Assembly (NCBI RefSeq): GCF_014649995.1 | Contig: NZ_BMUC01000023.1 | Location: 21,256-59,069, forward strand | Reading direction: 5' to 3' | From: Streptomyces griseoflavus | GTDB taxonomy: Bacteria > Actinomycetota > Actinomycetes > Streptomycetales > Streptomycetaceae | Length of the DNA stretch: 37,814 nucleotides | Part shown: one piece after another, positions 8,723-16,056 of the stretch | Layout of the letters: every line of letters begins with the position of its first letter | Numbering within the stretch: position 1 is the stretch's first letter | The notes under the pieces: generated by a model | What the model saw: only the letters and a program-made list of their open reading frames with translations | What the model was told of the DNA's origin: nothing | The model's database searches: none | Program-made: the position numbers and the translations under genes

Positions 8723-9586
8723 ATGCCGGGGACGCACGGCGGCGGACAGCTCTGGGCCATCAGCGACCTGCACATCGGCTACGCCGAGAACCGTGCCCTG
8801 GTCGAAGCGATGCGGCCCGCGTCGGACGAGGACTGGCTGTTGGTCGCCGGTGACGTGGCGGAGACCGTGGAGGACATCCGCTGGGCCCTCAAGACCCTCG
8901 CCGGCCGGTTCGCCCAAGTCGTCTGGGTACCCGGCAACCACGAGCTGTGGACCCACCCGAGCGACGCGGTCACGCTGCGCGGTGTCGCCCGCTACGACCA
9001 CCTGGTCGAGCAGTGCCGCGACCTCGGAGTGCTCACGCCCGAGGACCCCTACCCCCTCTGGGAGGGCCCCGGCGGCCCGGCCGTCGTGGCCCCCCTCTTC
9101 CTGCTGTACGACTACACGTTCCTGCCGTCCGGCTGCGCCACCAAGGACGAAGGGCTGGAGTACGCGCACGGCACCGGGATCGTCTGCACCGACGAACACC
9201 TGCTGCACCCCGACCCGTACCCGACCCGTGAGGACTGGTGCCGGGCCCGGGTCGCCGAGACGGAGCGCCGGCTCGCCGAAGTGCCGGACGGCCTGCCGCT
9301 GGTCCTGGTCAACCACTACCCGCTGCACCGCCATCCCACGGAGGTGCTCTGGCACCCCGAGTTCGCCATGTGGTGCGGCACCGTACTCACCGACGACTGG
9401 CACCGCAGATTCCCCGTCCGCACCATGGTCTACGGCCACCTGCACATCCCCAGGACCACCTGGCAGGACGGGATCCGCTTCGAAGAGGTGTCGGTCGGCT
9501 ACCCGCGCGAGTGGCGCAAGCGGGAGCGGCCCCCGGGCCGGCTCCGGCGGATCCTGCCCGCGGAACCCGGGGACGGCGGACGGTGA
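8723..9586 (+). CDS. Calcineurin-like metallophosphoesterase
   Basis: 287 residues with the complete set of dimetal phosphoesterase motifs: WAISDLHIG (D15, H17), VAGDVAE, VPGNHELW, LVNHYPLH and VYGHLHIP. The family cleaves phosphomonoesters or diesters in proteins, nucleotides or cofactors; the substrate cannot be inferred. It is cytoplasmic, without signal peptide or membrane segment. The ATG at 8723 was chosen for GAAGGGA about 8 nt upstream; a GTG at 8699 is possible. Its TGA overlaps the GTG of the PPTase gene (GTGA), so both are made from one transcript. As I remember it, the same pairing occurs in S. coelicolor, and it may mean the esterase removes or recycles phosphopantetheine-type groups. 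That is speculation. Confidence 0.9.
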   Translation: MPGTHGGGQLWAISDLHIGYAENRALVEAMRPASDEDWLLVAGDVAETVEDIRWALKTLAGRFAQVVWVPGNHELWTHPSDAVTLRGVARYDHLVEQCRDLGVLTPEDPYPLWEGPGGPAVVAPLFLLYDYTFLPSGCATKDEGLEYAHGTGIVCTDEHLLHPDPYPTREDWCRARVAETERRLAEVPDGLPLVLVNHYPLHRHPTEVLWHPEFAMWCGTVLTDDWHRRFPVRTMVYGHLHIPRTTWQDGIRFEEVSVGYPREWRKRERPPGRLRRILPAEPGDGGR

Positions 9587-10260
9587 TCGGGGAGCTGCTG
9601 CCGCAGACGGTGGTCACCGTGGAGGCGTACGGCGACGAGGGCGTCGACGCCCCGCTGTACCCGGAGGAGGAGACGCTGATCCGGCGGGCCGTCCTCAAAC
9701 GCCGCCGGGAGTTCACCGCCGTACGCTCCTGCGCCCGCCGCGCCATGGAGAAACTGGGTGTGCCGCCGCGGGCCGTGCTGCCCGGTGAGCGTGGCGCCCC
9801 CATCTGGCCCCGGGGCCTGGCGGGCAGCATGACCCACTGCCAGGGCTACTGCGCCGCCGCACTGGTCCGTGCCGGGGACCTGGCGTCCGTCGGTATCGAC
9901 GCCGAGCCGCACGCGCCGCTGCCCGAGGGCGTGCTGCGCTCCGTGGCCCTGCCCCAGGAGGCCGGGCGGATCGCCGCGCTGGCCGGGGACGTGCCCGCGG
10001 TGCACTGGGACCGGCTGCTGTTCAGCGCCAAGGAGGCGGTGTACAAGGCGTGGTTCCCGCTCACCGGGGAGTGGCTGGACTTCGGGGAGGCCGACATCGA
10101 CCTCTTCACCGACGACGGCGAACCCGCCCGGGGCGGCTTCCGCGCCGCCCTCCTCGTGCCCGGACCGCTCGTGGGCGGGCGCCGTGTGAGTCACTTCAGC
10201 GGGCGGTGGGCCGCCGGGGGCGGTCTGCTCACGACGGCTGTCGCGGTGCCGCACGCGTGA
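9583..10260 (+). CDS. Sfp/EntD-type 4'-phosphopantetheinyl transferase
   Basis: 225 residues. Transfers phosphopantetheine from CoA to a Ser on carrier domains of polyketide or peptide synthases. Signature motifs are visible: SMTHCQGY (about 82-89), the Mg-binding GIDAE (D106, E108) and FSAKEAVYKAW (K150, E151, K155). The length fits the short Sfp-like class. From memory it resembles the S. coelicolor SCO6673 PPTase, a stand-alone enzyme distinct from AcpS and RedU. The GTG start overlaps the phosphoesterase stop. No synthase genes are within the window, so it probably acts in trans on several carrier proteins. Confidence 0.95.
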   Translation: MIGELLPQTVVTVEAYGDEGVDAPLYPEEETLIRRAVLKRRREFTAVRSCARRAMEKLGVPPRAVLPGERGAPIWPRGLAGSMTHCQGYCAAALVRAGDLASVGIDAEPHAPLPEGVLRSVALPQEAGRIAALAGDVPAVHWDRLLFSAKEAVYKAWFPLTGEWLDFGEADIDLFTDDGEPARGGFRAALLVPGPLVGGRRVSHFSGRWAAGGGLLTTAVAVPHA

Positions 10261-10324
10261 GGGTGGCTCCGCCGGTTCCTGAGCCGTGAGGGGTGGCGCC
10301 GCCGGGGGTGATGGCCGCGGCTGC

Positions 10325-10487
10325 GGGTGGGTGGGGGCTGGTCGCGCAGTTCCCCGCGCCCCTGGGGAGTGGGTGTTGGCGCCGGTTCCCGGGCGGGGGT
10401 GCGGAATCGCTGAGGGTGGGTGGGGGCTGGTCGCGCAGTTCCCCGCGCCCCTGGGGGGTGGGTGTTGGCGCCGGTTTCCGGGGTGGG
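10325..10487. repeat. Two copies of a Streptomyces intergenic repeat
   Basis: Two direct copies of a unit of about 74 bp, at 10325-10398 and 10414-10487 (period 89), nearly identical. Each contains the core GGTCGCGCAGTTCCCCGCGC followed by CCCTGGGG. From experience this core is one of the most abundant short intergenic motifs in Streptomyces genomes, usually found just after genes. Here it lies in the 286-bp space between the PPTase stop and a convergent small gene. Its function is unknown; it may act as a transcript-end element. Confidence 0.8.
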
Positions 10488-10546
10488 GCGTGAGGGCCGT
10501 GGGAATGGTGGGCGGTCGCGGGCCCGCACGCCCCGGTCCGGCCGGG

Positions 10547-10783
10547 TTACCGCTCGGGCTGCCAGTCGCGCAGCATGCGGAAGAACTGCTCCTCGTTGCC
10601 CGTCAGACCGGCCCGCGCCAGGGCTGCTTCCGCCTCTGCGAGCACGGCGGGCGGAACGAGCGGCGGCCCGGGTGTGCCCGCCGGGCCGGGCCGGGTGTCG
10701 AAGGCGGCGCGCACGGTGTGCAGCAGCCGCAGATAGGCCTGGACGGCGGTGCGCTCGCGGTCGGTCAGTACGGCGGTGGGCAT
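10547..10783 (-). CDS. Small hypothetical protein (78 aa)
   Basis: Unrecognised family. The predicted protein is largely helical: an N-terminal helix LTDRERTAVQAYLRLLHTVR, a Pro-rich turn, then AVLAEAEAALARAGLTG and a conserved-looking C-terminus EEQFFRMLRDWQPER. No signal peptide, membrane segment or Cys. ATG at 10783 has GGGGAGAG about 10 nt upstream. It lies downstream of the ImmA/IrrE-type protease gene on the same strand with a 149-bp gap, so it could be co-transcribed, but it might have its own promoter. The stop is TAA, uncommon here. Confidence 0.7.
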   Translation of the reverse strand: MPTAVLTDRERTAVQAYLRLLHTVRAAFDTRPGPAGTPGPPLVPPAVLAEAEAALARAGLTGNEEQFFRMLRDWQPER

Positions 10784-10932
10784 CGCTCGGCTCTCCCCGT
10801 GTCGTGGTCGTCGGTACCACGCCCCGCACACTGAGGGGGCGCGCCTCCAGCTTGCCGCCCACCACTGACAATCGGGCCGCGCCCGTGGCCCGTTCGCCCG
10901 GCCGGCGGGGCTCGCGCGCCGGGGCGCGCCGC

Positions 10933-11490
10933 TCAGCTCCGCGGACCCAGGTACCCCAGTGACGCCCCGATCCGGCCCGCCAGGTGATCCCGCTGCACCG
11001 GCCCGCGCAGCGCCGAACCGGACAGCAGCGTGCGGCACCTGCTGGCCAGCAGCAGGCCGAACGCCTCGGCCTCCTTCTCCTCGGCGAGGTCGAAACGGGT
11101 ACGGGCGGCGACCCTCAGAACGGTCGCCCGCAACGCCTCCTCGTCCGGCACCGCACCCATGAACCGCGTCGCGACCTCGGCCCCCGCGACGTGACTGCCG
11201 CAGTGGCCCGCCTTCATGTGCCACAGTTCATGGCCGAGGATGACCAACTGGTGGTCGGGCGCGGTGCGTTCCTCGATCACCACGAGGTCCTGCTCCGCCA
11301 TGTCGAGCCACAGCCCGCTCGCCGTCCCCGGCGGGAAGGCGGCCGTGCGGAACAGCACGGGCCGGCCACGGCGCCGGCTCATCCCCTCGCACAGGGCGGC
11401 GTACAGATCGGCGGGCCGCGCCGGGACGGGAAGCGTCAGCTCCGCGACCAACTCGGCGCACAGACGGCGCATTTCCCTACCGATGCCCAC
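10933..11490 (-). CDS. ImmA/IrrE-family metallo-endopeptidase
   Basis: 185 residues with the zinc motif HELWH (H87, E88, H91) in VILGHELWHMKAGHCG, and a downstream acidic helix EEKEAEAFG that can supply the third ligand. Relatives such as ImmA of ICEBs1 and IrrE/PprI of Deinococcus cleave a helix-turn-helix repressor encoded next to them in response to stress. Exactly such a regulator lies 12 bp upstream on the same strand. GTG at 11490 has GGGGAG 5 nt upstream; an in-frame ATG at 11472 is an alternative. Likely role: inactivating protease for the adjacent XRE protein. Target and trigger are inference. Confidence 0.88.
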   Translation of the reverse strand: MGIGREMRRLCAELVAELTLPVPARPADLYAALCEGMSRRRGRPVLFRTAAFPPGTASGLWLDMAEQDLVVIEERTAPDHQLVILGHELWHMKAGHCGSHVAGAEVATRFMGAVPDEEALRATVLRVAARTRFDLAEEKEAEAFGLLLASRCRTLLSGSALRGPVQRDHLAGRIGASLGYLGPRS

Positions 11491-11502
11491 AGCTCTCCCC
11501 GC

Positions 11503-12159
11503 TCACGACTTGGGCCGCTGGACGCTTTCCAGGAGCATGTCCAGCCACTCCGCGACCTTGTCGCGGTGCTGGTCGGTGGGCAGCTGCGCGGCCCGCCAGG
11601 CGATCCCGCGCACCCCGTGGTCCTGCAGCAGCCGTTCCAGGGGGTCGTCGGTTCCCGCCGCCGCCTCCCGCTCACGGTCGGCGAGCTTCTGCAGCAGTTC
11701 CTGTTCCGTGTGCTGGAGCGCGCTGGTGAGGGCTTCGGGGTCCTCGGCGGTGAGGAAACCCGCGTGCACCCGGAAGAACCGCTGGATGGCGTCGCAGTGC
11801 TCCATGGTGGGCCGCCGGTCGCCGTTGATCAGCGCGCCGGCCTGCTGGCGGGACATGCCCGCACCGTCGGCGATCTCCTGTTGCGTGTACTTGCGGCCGT
11901 TCGGCTTCAGCCGGGTGCGGCGCAGCAGGTCCAGCCGCTGCAGGAACCGCGCCTGCACATCGGGCTCACCCGCGCTCCGGCCGCCGAGCAGCGCCTTGAC
12001 CACGGGCTCCGGGACACCGGAGGCGACGGACAGCCGGCCGACGTCGAACACCTCGGCGTGCGCCACGTCGAGCCGGTCGGCGAGTGCGGTGACGCGGGCG
12101 ACGACAGCCGGCAGCGCGGCCGTCGGCGCGGTGTCCGGACCCTCGAAGCCACCCGTCAC
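11503..12159 (-). CDS. XRE-family transcriptional regulator
   Basis: 218 residues. The helix-turn-helix (about 80-135) reads KYTQQEIADGAGMSRQQAGA then LINGDRRPTMEHCDAIQRFF. The N-terminal 75 residues carry a second helical segment (VVARVTALADRLDVAHAEVF...), and the C-terminal region (about 150-218) is a charged helical domain rich in Glu/Arg, possibly for dimerisation or protease recognition. The GTG start at 12159 is fixed by AGGAG 8 nt upstream. It forms an operon with the ImmA/IrrE-type protease and faces a stand-alone MmyB-like gene across a palindrome-rich promoter, suggesting it represses itself and perhaps that gene. Confidence 0.9.
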   Translation of the reverse strand: MTGGFEGPDTAPTAALPAVVARVTALADRLDVAHAEVFDVGRLSVASGVPEPVVKALLGGRSAGEPDVQARFLQRLDLLRRTRLKPNGRKYTQQEIADGAGMSRQQAGALINGDRRPTMEHCDAIQRFFRVHAGFLTAEDPEALTSALQHTEQELLQKLADREREAAAGTDDPLERLLQDHGVRGIAWRAAQLPTDQHRDKVAEWLDMLLESVQRPKS

Positions 12160-12203
12160 CGAAAGATCTCCTACGTCTCTCACAGGCTTCTCACAAGCGA
12201 TTG

Positions 12204-12224
12204 CCGTGAACTTCACGGAGACTA
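12204..12224 (-). promoter_or_regulatory. Candidate XRE promoter (-10) and overlapping palindrome
   Basis: Reading leftward, TAGTCT (12224-12219) fits a -10 hexamer. It is followed at the expected start site by a perfect 15-bp palindrome CCGTGAA-C-TTCACGG (12204-12218). The palindrome lies 45 bp before the XRE start codon, an ideal autorepression site. No good -35 is visible. Confidence 0.5.
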
Positions 12225-12254
12225 GCCGGTGGTTCGAACTCACATCCAGGTCTC

Positions 12255-12303
12255 GCCACAACTGTGGCCAATTTCGGCCGTCAACCGTCGTGGAATGCCA
12301 CGA
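12255..12303. promoter_or_regulatory. Two further palindromes in the divergent promoter
   Basis: GCCACA-AC-TGTGGC at 12255-12268 and TCGTGG-AATG-CCACGA at 12288-12303, each with 6-bp arms and shared GTGG/CCAC half-sites. The second ends just before a TTGACA -35 box of the rightward gene. Probable binding sites for the XRE protein or the MmyB-like protein's partner. Confidence 0.45.
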
Positions 12304-12306
12304 TAG

Positions 12307-12336
12307 TTGACATGCCGTACGTCCGGGCAGCAGGAT
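12307..12336 (+). promoter_or_regulatory. HrdB-type promoter of the MmyB-like gene
   Basis: Perfect -35 TTGACA (12307-12312), 18-bp spacer and -10 CAGGAT (12331-12336), matching the Streptomyces housekeeping sigma consensus. Transcription would start near 12343, about 40 bp before the ATG at 12382. Confidence 0.65.
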
Positions 12337-12381
12337 CGGGACCCGCGTCAGGGCCGCACGGGCAAGAGGGGTGACCTCCCG

Positions 12382-13041
12382 ATGGCATTTCAGGCAGAAG
12401 GGCAGCGGCCGGCGCCGCGGCCCGGCCCCGGGACCCCCGGGGCCCAGGCCTATCTGCGGGACTACGCGGCTCTGCTGGAGGCGTCCCCCTTCCCCTCCCT
12501 GGTACTGGACCACCGCTGGGACGTGCTGCTCACCAACAGTGCTTTCCGGACTCTTTTCCAGGGTGTGGAGCCGCACCCCACGGCGCTGCCCGCCGACAAC
12601 TTCCTCCGGTTCGTCCTCTTCCACCCGGACGCCGCCACGGTCCTCGGCGACCACGAGTCGAGCTGGTGCCTGCCGATGCTGGCCCACTTCGCCGACACGG
12701 TCGAGCGACACGGCCACGACCACGGCCTGCAGGCGATCCGCCGCGACATCGCCCAGGACCCGATCATGGAGGCCGCCTACCGGCACGGACTGCCGCACTG
12801 GCTGCGCACCGTCGGCGCGCGGGCCGCCGAACACGACGGCGCCGTACGTCCCCTGCTGCACCCCGATCCCCGCTGGGGCGCCACGGACTGCCGCATCGTC
12901 GTCGAAACCACCGTCACCCTCCAGGACATGGGCTGCACCCGGCTGACCCTCGTCCTGCGCGAGACCCGCCGCGCCCCGGCCCGGCACCGCAGGTCCCACC
13001 GGGCCGCCTCCCACCTGCGCGTGGTCCACGCCGCCGACTGA
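12382..13041 (+). CDS. Stand-alone MmyB-like (PAS-fold) ligand-binding protein without HTH
   Basis: 219 residues resembling the C-terminal ligand-binding domain of MmyB/XRE regulators: SPFPSLVLDHRWDVLLTNSA (about 35-54), LPADNFLRFVLFHPDAATVL, then a helical segment with repeated His/Arg and a C-terminal strand pair. The N-terminal helix-turn-helix normally fused to this domain is absent, and the first 28 residues are a Pro/Gly-rich tail. ATG at 12382 follows a GAGGGG 14 nt upstream; an upstream TTG in frame overlaps the -35 box and is rejected. In full-length relatives the domain binds a hydrophobic ligand. Here it might sense a ligand and act on the divergent XRE protein. Confidence 0.8.
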   Translation: MAFQAEGQRPAPRPGPGTPGAQAYLRDYAALLEASPFPSLVLDHRWDVLLTNSAFRTLFQGVEPHPTALPADNFLRFVLFHPDAATVLGDHESSWCLPMLAHFADTVERHGHDHGLQAIRRDIAQDPIMEAAYRHGLPHWLRTVGARAAEHDGAVRPLLHPDPRWGATDCRIVVETTVTLQDMGCTRLTLVLRETRRAPARHRRSHRAASHLRVVHAAD

Positions 13042-13080
13042 ACCGCCCTCCGCCGGGCCGGACCGCCCTCCGCCGACCCG
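13041..13080. repeat. 20-bp tandem duplication after the MmyB-like gene
   Basis: Two adjacent 20-bp units, 17 of 20 identical, both containing ACCGCCCTCCGCCG. They directly follow the stop codon of the MmyB-like gene and lie just upstream of the next promoter. Confidence 0.55.
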
Positions 13081-13090
13081 GTTCGCACTG

Positions 13091-13119
13091 TTCCCAGCCG
13101 GTGTGCTGTGTGACATAGT
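13091..13119 (+). promoter_or_regulatory. Candidate leaderless promoter of the hydroxyproline operon
   Basis: TTCCCA (13091-13096), 17-bp spacer, CATAGT (13114-13119). The predicted start, 7 nt after the -10, is the G of the GTG start codon at 13126. No Shine-Dalgarno sequence precedes that codon, so the mRNA is probably leaderless. Confidence 0.5.
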
Positions 13120-13125
13120 ACTGAC

Positions 13126-14289
13126 GTGAGCGAGCCGCTGACCTGCGATGTCGTGGTAGTGGGCGCCGGAATGGCAGGCGCCGCCTGCGCCTTGTACGCG
13201 GCCCGGGCGGGCCTCGAGGTGACGGTCGTGGACCGGGGACACGTGGCCGGCGGGACGACCGGAGCGGGCGAGGGAAACCTCCTCGTCTCCGACAAGACCC
13301 CCGGACCCGAACTGGACCTCGCCCTGCTGTCCACGCGGCTGTGGGCGCGGGAGGCACGGGAACTGGGCGCGGCGGTGGAGTACGAGGCCAAGGGCGGCCT
13401 CGTCGTCGCCGAGACGCCCGAAGTCCTCGACAAGCTGCGGACGTTCGCCGATGCCCAGCGGGCCGCCGGGGTGACGGCCGACCCCGTCCCCGCCGGCCGG
13501 CTGCACGACCTCGAACCCCGGCTGGCGTCCGGCCTCGCGGGCGCCGTGTACTATCCGCAGGACGCCCAGGTCATGCCCGCGCTCGCCGCCGCCCACCTGC
13601 TGCGCGCCTCCGGGGCCCGACTGCTCACCGGCCGGGAGGTGACCCGGGTGCTGCGCGCCCCCGACGGCTCGGTCCGCGGCGTGCGCACCGACCGCGGCGA
13701 CCTCCACGCCCCCGCCGTCGTCAACGCCGCCGGCACCTGGGGCGGCGAACTCGCCGACCGCGCCGGGGTGTTCCTGCCCGTCCTGCCCAGACGCGGATTC
13801 GTCCTGGTCACCGAGCCACTGCCGCCCCGCATCCGGCACAAGGTGTACGCCGCCGACTACGTGGCCGACGTCGCCAGCGACTCCGCGGCACTGCAGACCT
13901 CCCCGGTGGTGGAGGCGACGGCCGCCGGGCCGGTGCTGATCGGCGCCTCCCGGGAGCGGGTCGGCTTCGACCGGTCCCTGTCGCTCCCCGCCGTACGGGC
14001 GTTGGCGGCCGGCGCGACCCGCCTGTTCCCGTTCCTGTCCCGCGTGCGGGCCCTGCGGACGTACGCGGGCTTCCGGCCGTACCTCCCCGACCACCTCCCC
14101 GCGATCGGCCCCGACCCCCGGGCGCCGGGGCTCTTCCACGCCTGCGGTCACGAGGGCGCCGGCATCGGTCTGGCCACCGGCACCGGACTGCTGATCGCCC
14201 AGGCGCTCACCGGGCGGACACCGGACCTGGACCTCACACCCTTCCGGCCCGACCGTTTCCCCCGCCCGACGAAGGAGACCGAGCGGTGA
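13126..14289 (+). CDS. FAD-dependent D-hydroxyproline dehydrogenase, DAAO-family subunit
   Basis: 387 residues of the glycine oxidase/D-amino-acid oxidase fold. FAD site at the N-terminus: VVVVGAGMAGAACALYAARA then GLEVTVVDRG. The C-terminal half closes the FAD site with GFRPYLPDHLPAIGPDP and HACGHEGAGIGLATGTG. Followed by a small 2Fe-2S protein and a larger FAD/NAD protein, it matches the three-subunit cis-4-hydroxy-D-proline dehydrogenases, which oxidise the D-isomer to pyrroline-4-hydroxy-2-carboxylate. The epimerase and deaminase further down the operon support this substrate over opines or sarcosine. First gene of the operon; probably leaderless. Confidence 0.85.
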   Translation: MSEPLTCDVVVVGAGMAGAACALYAARAGLEVTVVDRGHVAGGTTGAGEGNLLVSDKTPGPELDLALLSTRLWAREARELGAAVEYEAKGGLVVAETPEVLDKLRTFADAQRAAGVTADPVPAGRLHDLEPRLASGLAGAVYYPQDAQVMPALAAAHLLRASGARLLTGREVTRVLRAPDGSVRGVRTDRGDLHAPAVVNAAGTWGGELADRAGVFLPVLPRRGFVLVTEPLPPRIRHKVYAADYVADVASDSAALQTSPVVEATAAGPVLIGASRERVGFDRSLSLPAVRALAAGATRLFPFLSRVRALRTYAGFRPYLPDHLPAIGPDPRAPGLFHACGHEGAGIGLATGTGLLIAQALTGRTPDLDLTPFRPDRFPRPTKETER

Positions 14290-14585
14290 ACCCACTGGAA
14301 CGGGCCGGAGCACGGCCCGGACCCGCCTTCGAGGTCACCTTCGACGGACGGCCGGTCGAGGCGCTGCCCGGCCGCACCGTCGCCGCCGTGCTGTGGGCGG
14401 CGGGCATCACCTCCTGGCGCACCACCCGGGGCGGCGGACGCCCGCGCGGGGTGTTCTGCGGCATCGGGGTGTGCTTCGACTGCCTGGTGACCGTCAACGA
14501 CCGCCCCGGTCAACGGGCCTGTCTGGTGCCGGCGCGCCCCGGCGACGTGATCCGCACCGAGGAGGGGACGGGCCGTGCGCACTGA
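14286..14585 (+). CDS. (2Fe-2S)-binding subunit of the dehydrogenase
   Basis: 99 residues. Ferredoxin-like fold with cluster ligands in GVFCGIGVCFDCLVTV plus RACLVPA: four Cys spaced C-x4-C-x2-C-x(n)-C. It starts FEVTFDGRPVEALPGRTVAA, a typical beta-grasp opening. This is the gamma subunit that shuttles electrons between the two flavoproteins. The GTG start overlaps the upstream stop (GTGA), and its end overlaps the next gene by 11 bp, so subunits are made in fixed ratio. Confidence 0.9.
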   Translation: MNPLERAGARPGPAFEVTFDGRPVEALPGRTVAAVLWAAGITSWRTTRGGGRPRGVFCGIGVCFDCLVTVNDRPGQRACLVPARPGDVIRTEEGTGRAH

Positions 14586-16056
14586 CCTCGTGGTGATCGG
14601 CGCCGGCCCGGCGGGACTCGCCGCGGCCCTCGCGGCGTCCGCGCGCGGCGTGCGGGTCGTCCTCGTCGACGCGGCGCCGGAGCCGGGCGGGCAGTTCTAC
14701 CGGCAGCCCGCACCCGCACTCCGCGCGCGCCGCCCGCAGGCCCTGCACCACCGGTGGCGCGCCTGGACCCGCCTGCGGGACGGACTCGCCGCGAGTACCG
14801 TCCGCGTCCTGACGGAACACCATGTGTGGTGCGTGGAGCGGGAGTCCGGCGGGCTGACCGTGCACGCGCTGCCCGGCCCGGAACAGGAGCGGTCCGTCGA
14901 GGTGCGCGCCACCGCCGTGCTCCTGGCCACCGGCGGCTACGAGACCGTCCTGCCCTTCCCCGGCTGGACCCTGCCCGGCGTCGTGACTGCGGGCGGTGCG
15001 CAGGCCATGCTCAAGGGCGGCCTCGTCGTCCCCGGCGGTACCGCCGTCGTCGCCGGCACCGGACCGCTGCTGCTGCCGGTGGCGACCGCCCTCGCGGCGG
15101 CGGGCGTGCCGGTCGCCGCACTGGTGGAGTCCACCGGCCCCCGACGTCTGCTGCGGCACGCCGGTGCGCTCGCCGGCAAGCTGCCCGAGGGCGCCGGATA
15201 CGCGGCCCGGCTGCTGCGGCACCGCGTCCCGTTCCTCGCCCGCCACACCGTCGTCCGCGCCCACGGTGCGAGCGGGGCAGGGAGTGGGGGAGACCGCCTG
15301 ACCGGTGTCACCGTCGCCGCCCTCGACGAACACGGCAGCGTCCGCCCCGGCACCGAACGCCGGCTGCCCTGCGACACCCTCGCGGTGGGGCACGGCATAC
15401 TCCCGCACACCGACCTCGCCGAAGGCCTCGGCTGCCGGCTCGGCGGACACGCCGTGGCCGTCGACGCCGAACAGCGCACCGACGTGCCCGGCGTCTGGGC
15501 CGCGGGCGAGTCCACCGGCGTCGGCGGCGCGGCTCACGCCCTCGCCGAAGGCCACATCGCGGGGCGCTCGATCGCCGCCCGGCTGCGCGGCACGGCGCCG
15601 GACCCGGGGGAGTGGGCACCCGCCGGCCGGGTCCGCGCCCGGATGCGCGGTGCCGCGGCCGCCCTCGACTCCGCCTACGCCCCACCCGCCCGCTGGACCG
15701 ACCGGGTCACCGACGACACCGTGATCTGCCGCTGCGAGGAGGTCACGGCGGGCGCCGTCCGCGAGGCCGTCTCCCTCGGCGCCGGGGACACCCGCACCGT
15801 CAAGCTGCTCAGCCGGGCCGGGATGGGCTGGTGCCAGGGACGGATGTGCGGACCGGCCGTCGCCGGCCTCACCGGGTGCGCGTCCGCCCCGTCCGGACGG
15901 CTGTTGGCCCGTCCCGTCCCCCTGGGCGTACTCGCCGACGCGCACCGCGAGCACGAAGAGCACCGCGACCGCGAAGTGCACCGCGAACACGAAAAGCACC
16001 GCGAGAAGGAAGAGCACCGCGCGTACGAAGACCGGACCGAGGAAGGACCCTCATGA
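14575..16056 (+). CDS. FAD/NAD(P) oxidoreductase subunit with BFD-like 2Fe-2S domain and a repeat tail
   Basis: 493 residues. N-terminal FAD fold LVVIGAGPAGLAAALAASA, a second dinucleotide fold (GTAVVAGTGPLLLPVATALA, about 155-175), then a C-terminal BFD-like 2Fe-2S domain with VICRCEEVTAGAV and GWCQGRMCGP (four Cys). This is the alpha subunit of the hydroxyproline dehydrogenase complex, resembling HcnB/OoxA-type proteins. GTG at 14575 has GGAGGGG about 9 nt upstream. Odd feature: residues 455-493 are a charged tail of repeated His-Arg-Glu built from five 18-bp tandem units, which relatives are not known to me to have. The last bases overlap the deaminase ATG (ATGA). Confidence 0.85.
   Translation: MRTDLVVIGAGPAGLAAALAASARGVRVVLVDAAPEPGGQFYRQPAPALRARRPQALHHRWRAWTRLRDGLAASTVRVLTEHHVWCVERESGGLTVHALPGPEQERSVEVRATAVLLATGGYETVLPFPGWTLPGVVTAGGAQAMLKGGLVVPGGTAVVAGTGPLLLPVATALAAAGVPVAALVESTGPRRLLRHAGALAGKLPEGAGYAARLLRHRVPFLARHTVVRAHGASGAGSGGDRLTGVTVAALDEHGSVRPGTERRLPCDTLAVGHGILPHTDLAEGLGCRLGGHAVAVDAEQRTDVPGVWAAGESTGVGGAAHALAEGHIAGRSIAARLRGTAPDPGEWAPAGRVRARMRGAAAALDSAYAPPARWTDRVTDDTVICRCEEVTAGAVREAVSLGAGDTRTVKLLSRAGMGWCQGRMCGPAVAGLTGCASAPSGRLLARPVPLGVLADAHREHEEHRDREVHREHEKHREKEEHRAYEDRTEEGPS
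15942..16031 (+). repeat. Five 18-bp tandem repeats inside the alpha-subunit gene
   Basis: Units at 15942, 15960, 15978, 15996 and 16014, each beginning GCACCGCG and ending in GAAGA or a close variant. They stay in frame (six codons) and encode His-Arg-Glu-rich hexapeptides at the extreme C-terminus. Imperfect copies suggest expansion by slippage followed by drift. Confidence 0.9.

Noticed and set aside
12225-12255. GGTTCGAACTC resembling a tRNA T-loop
   Set aside because: No acceptor, D or anticodon stem can be formed around it; it is part of the divergent promoter region.
12307-12381. TTG start adding 25 residues to the MmyB-like protein
   Set aside because: The TTG is the first half of a consensus -35 box, so it lies upstream of transcription.
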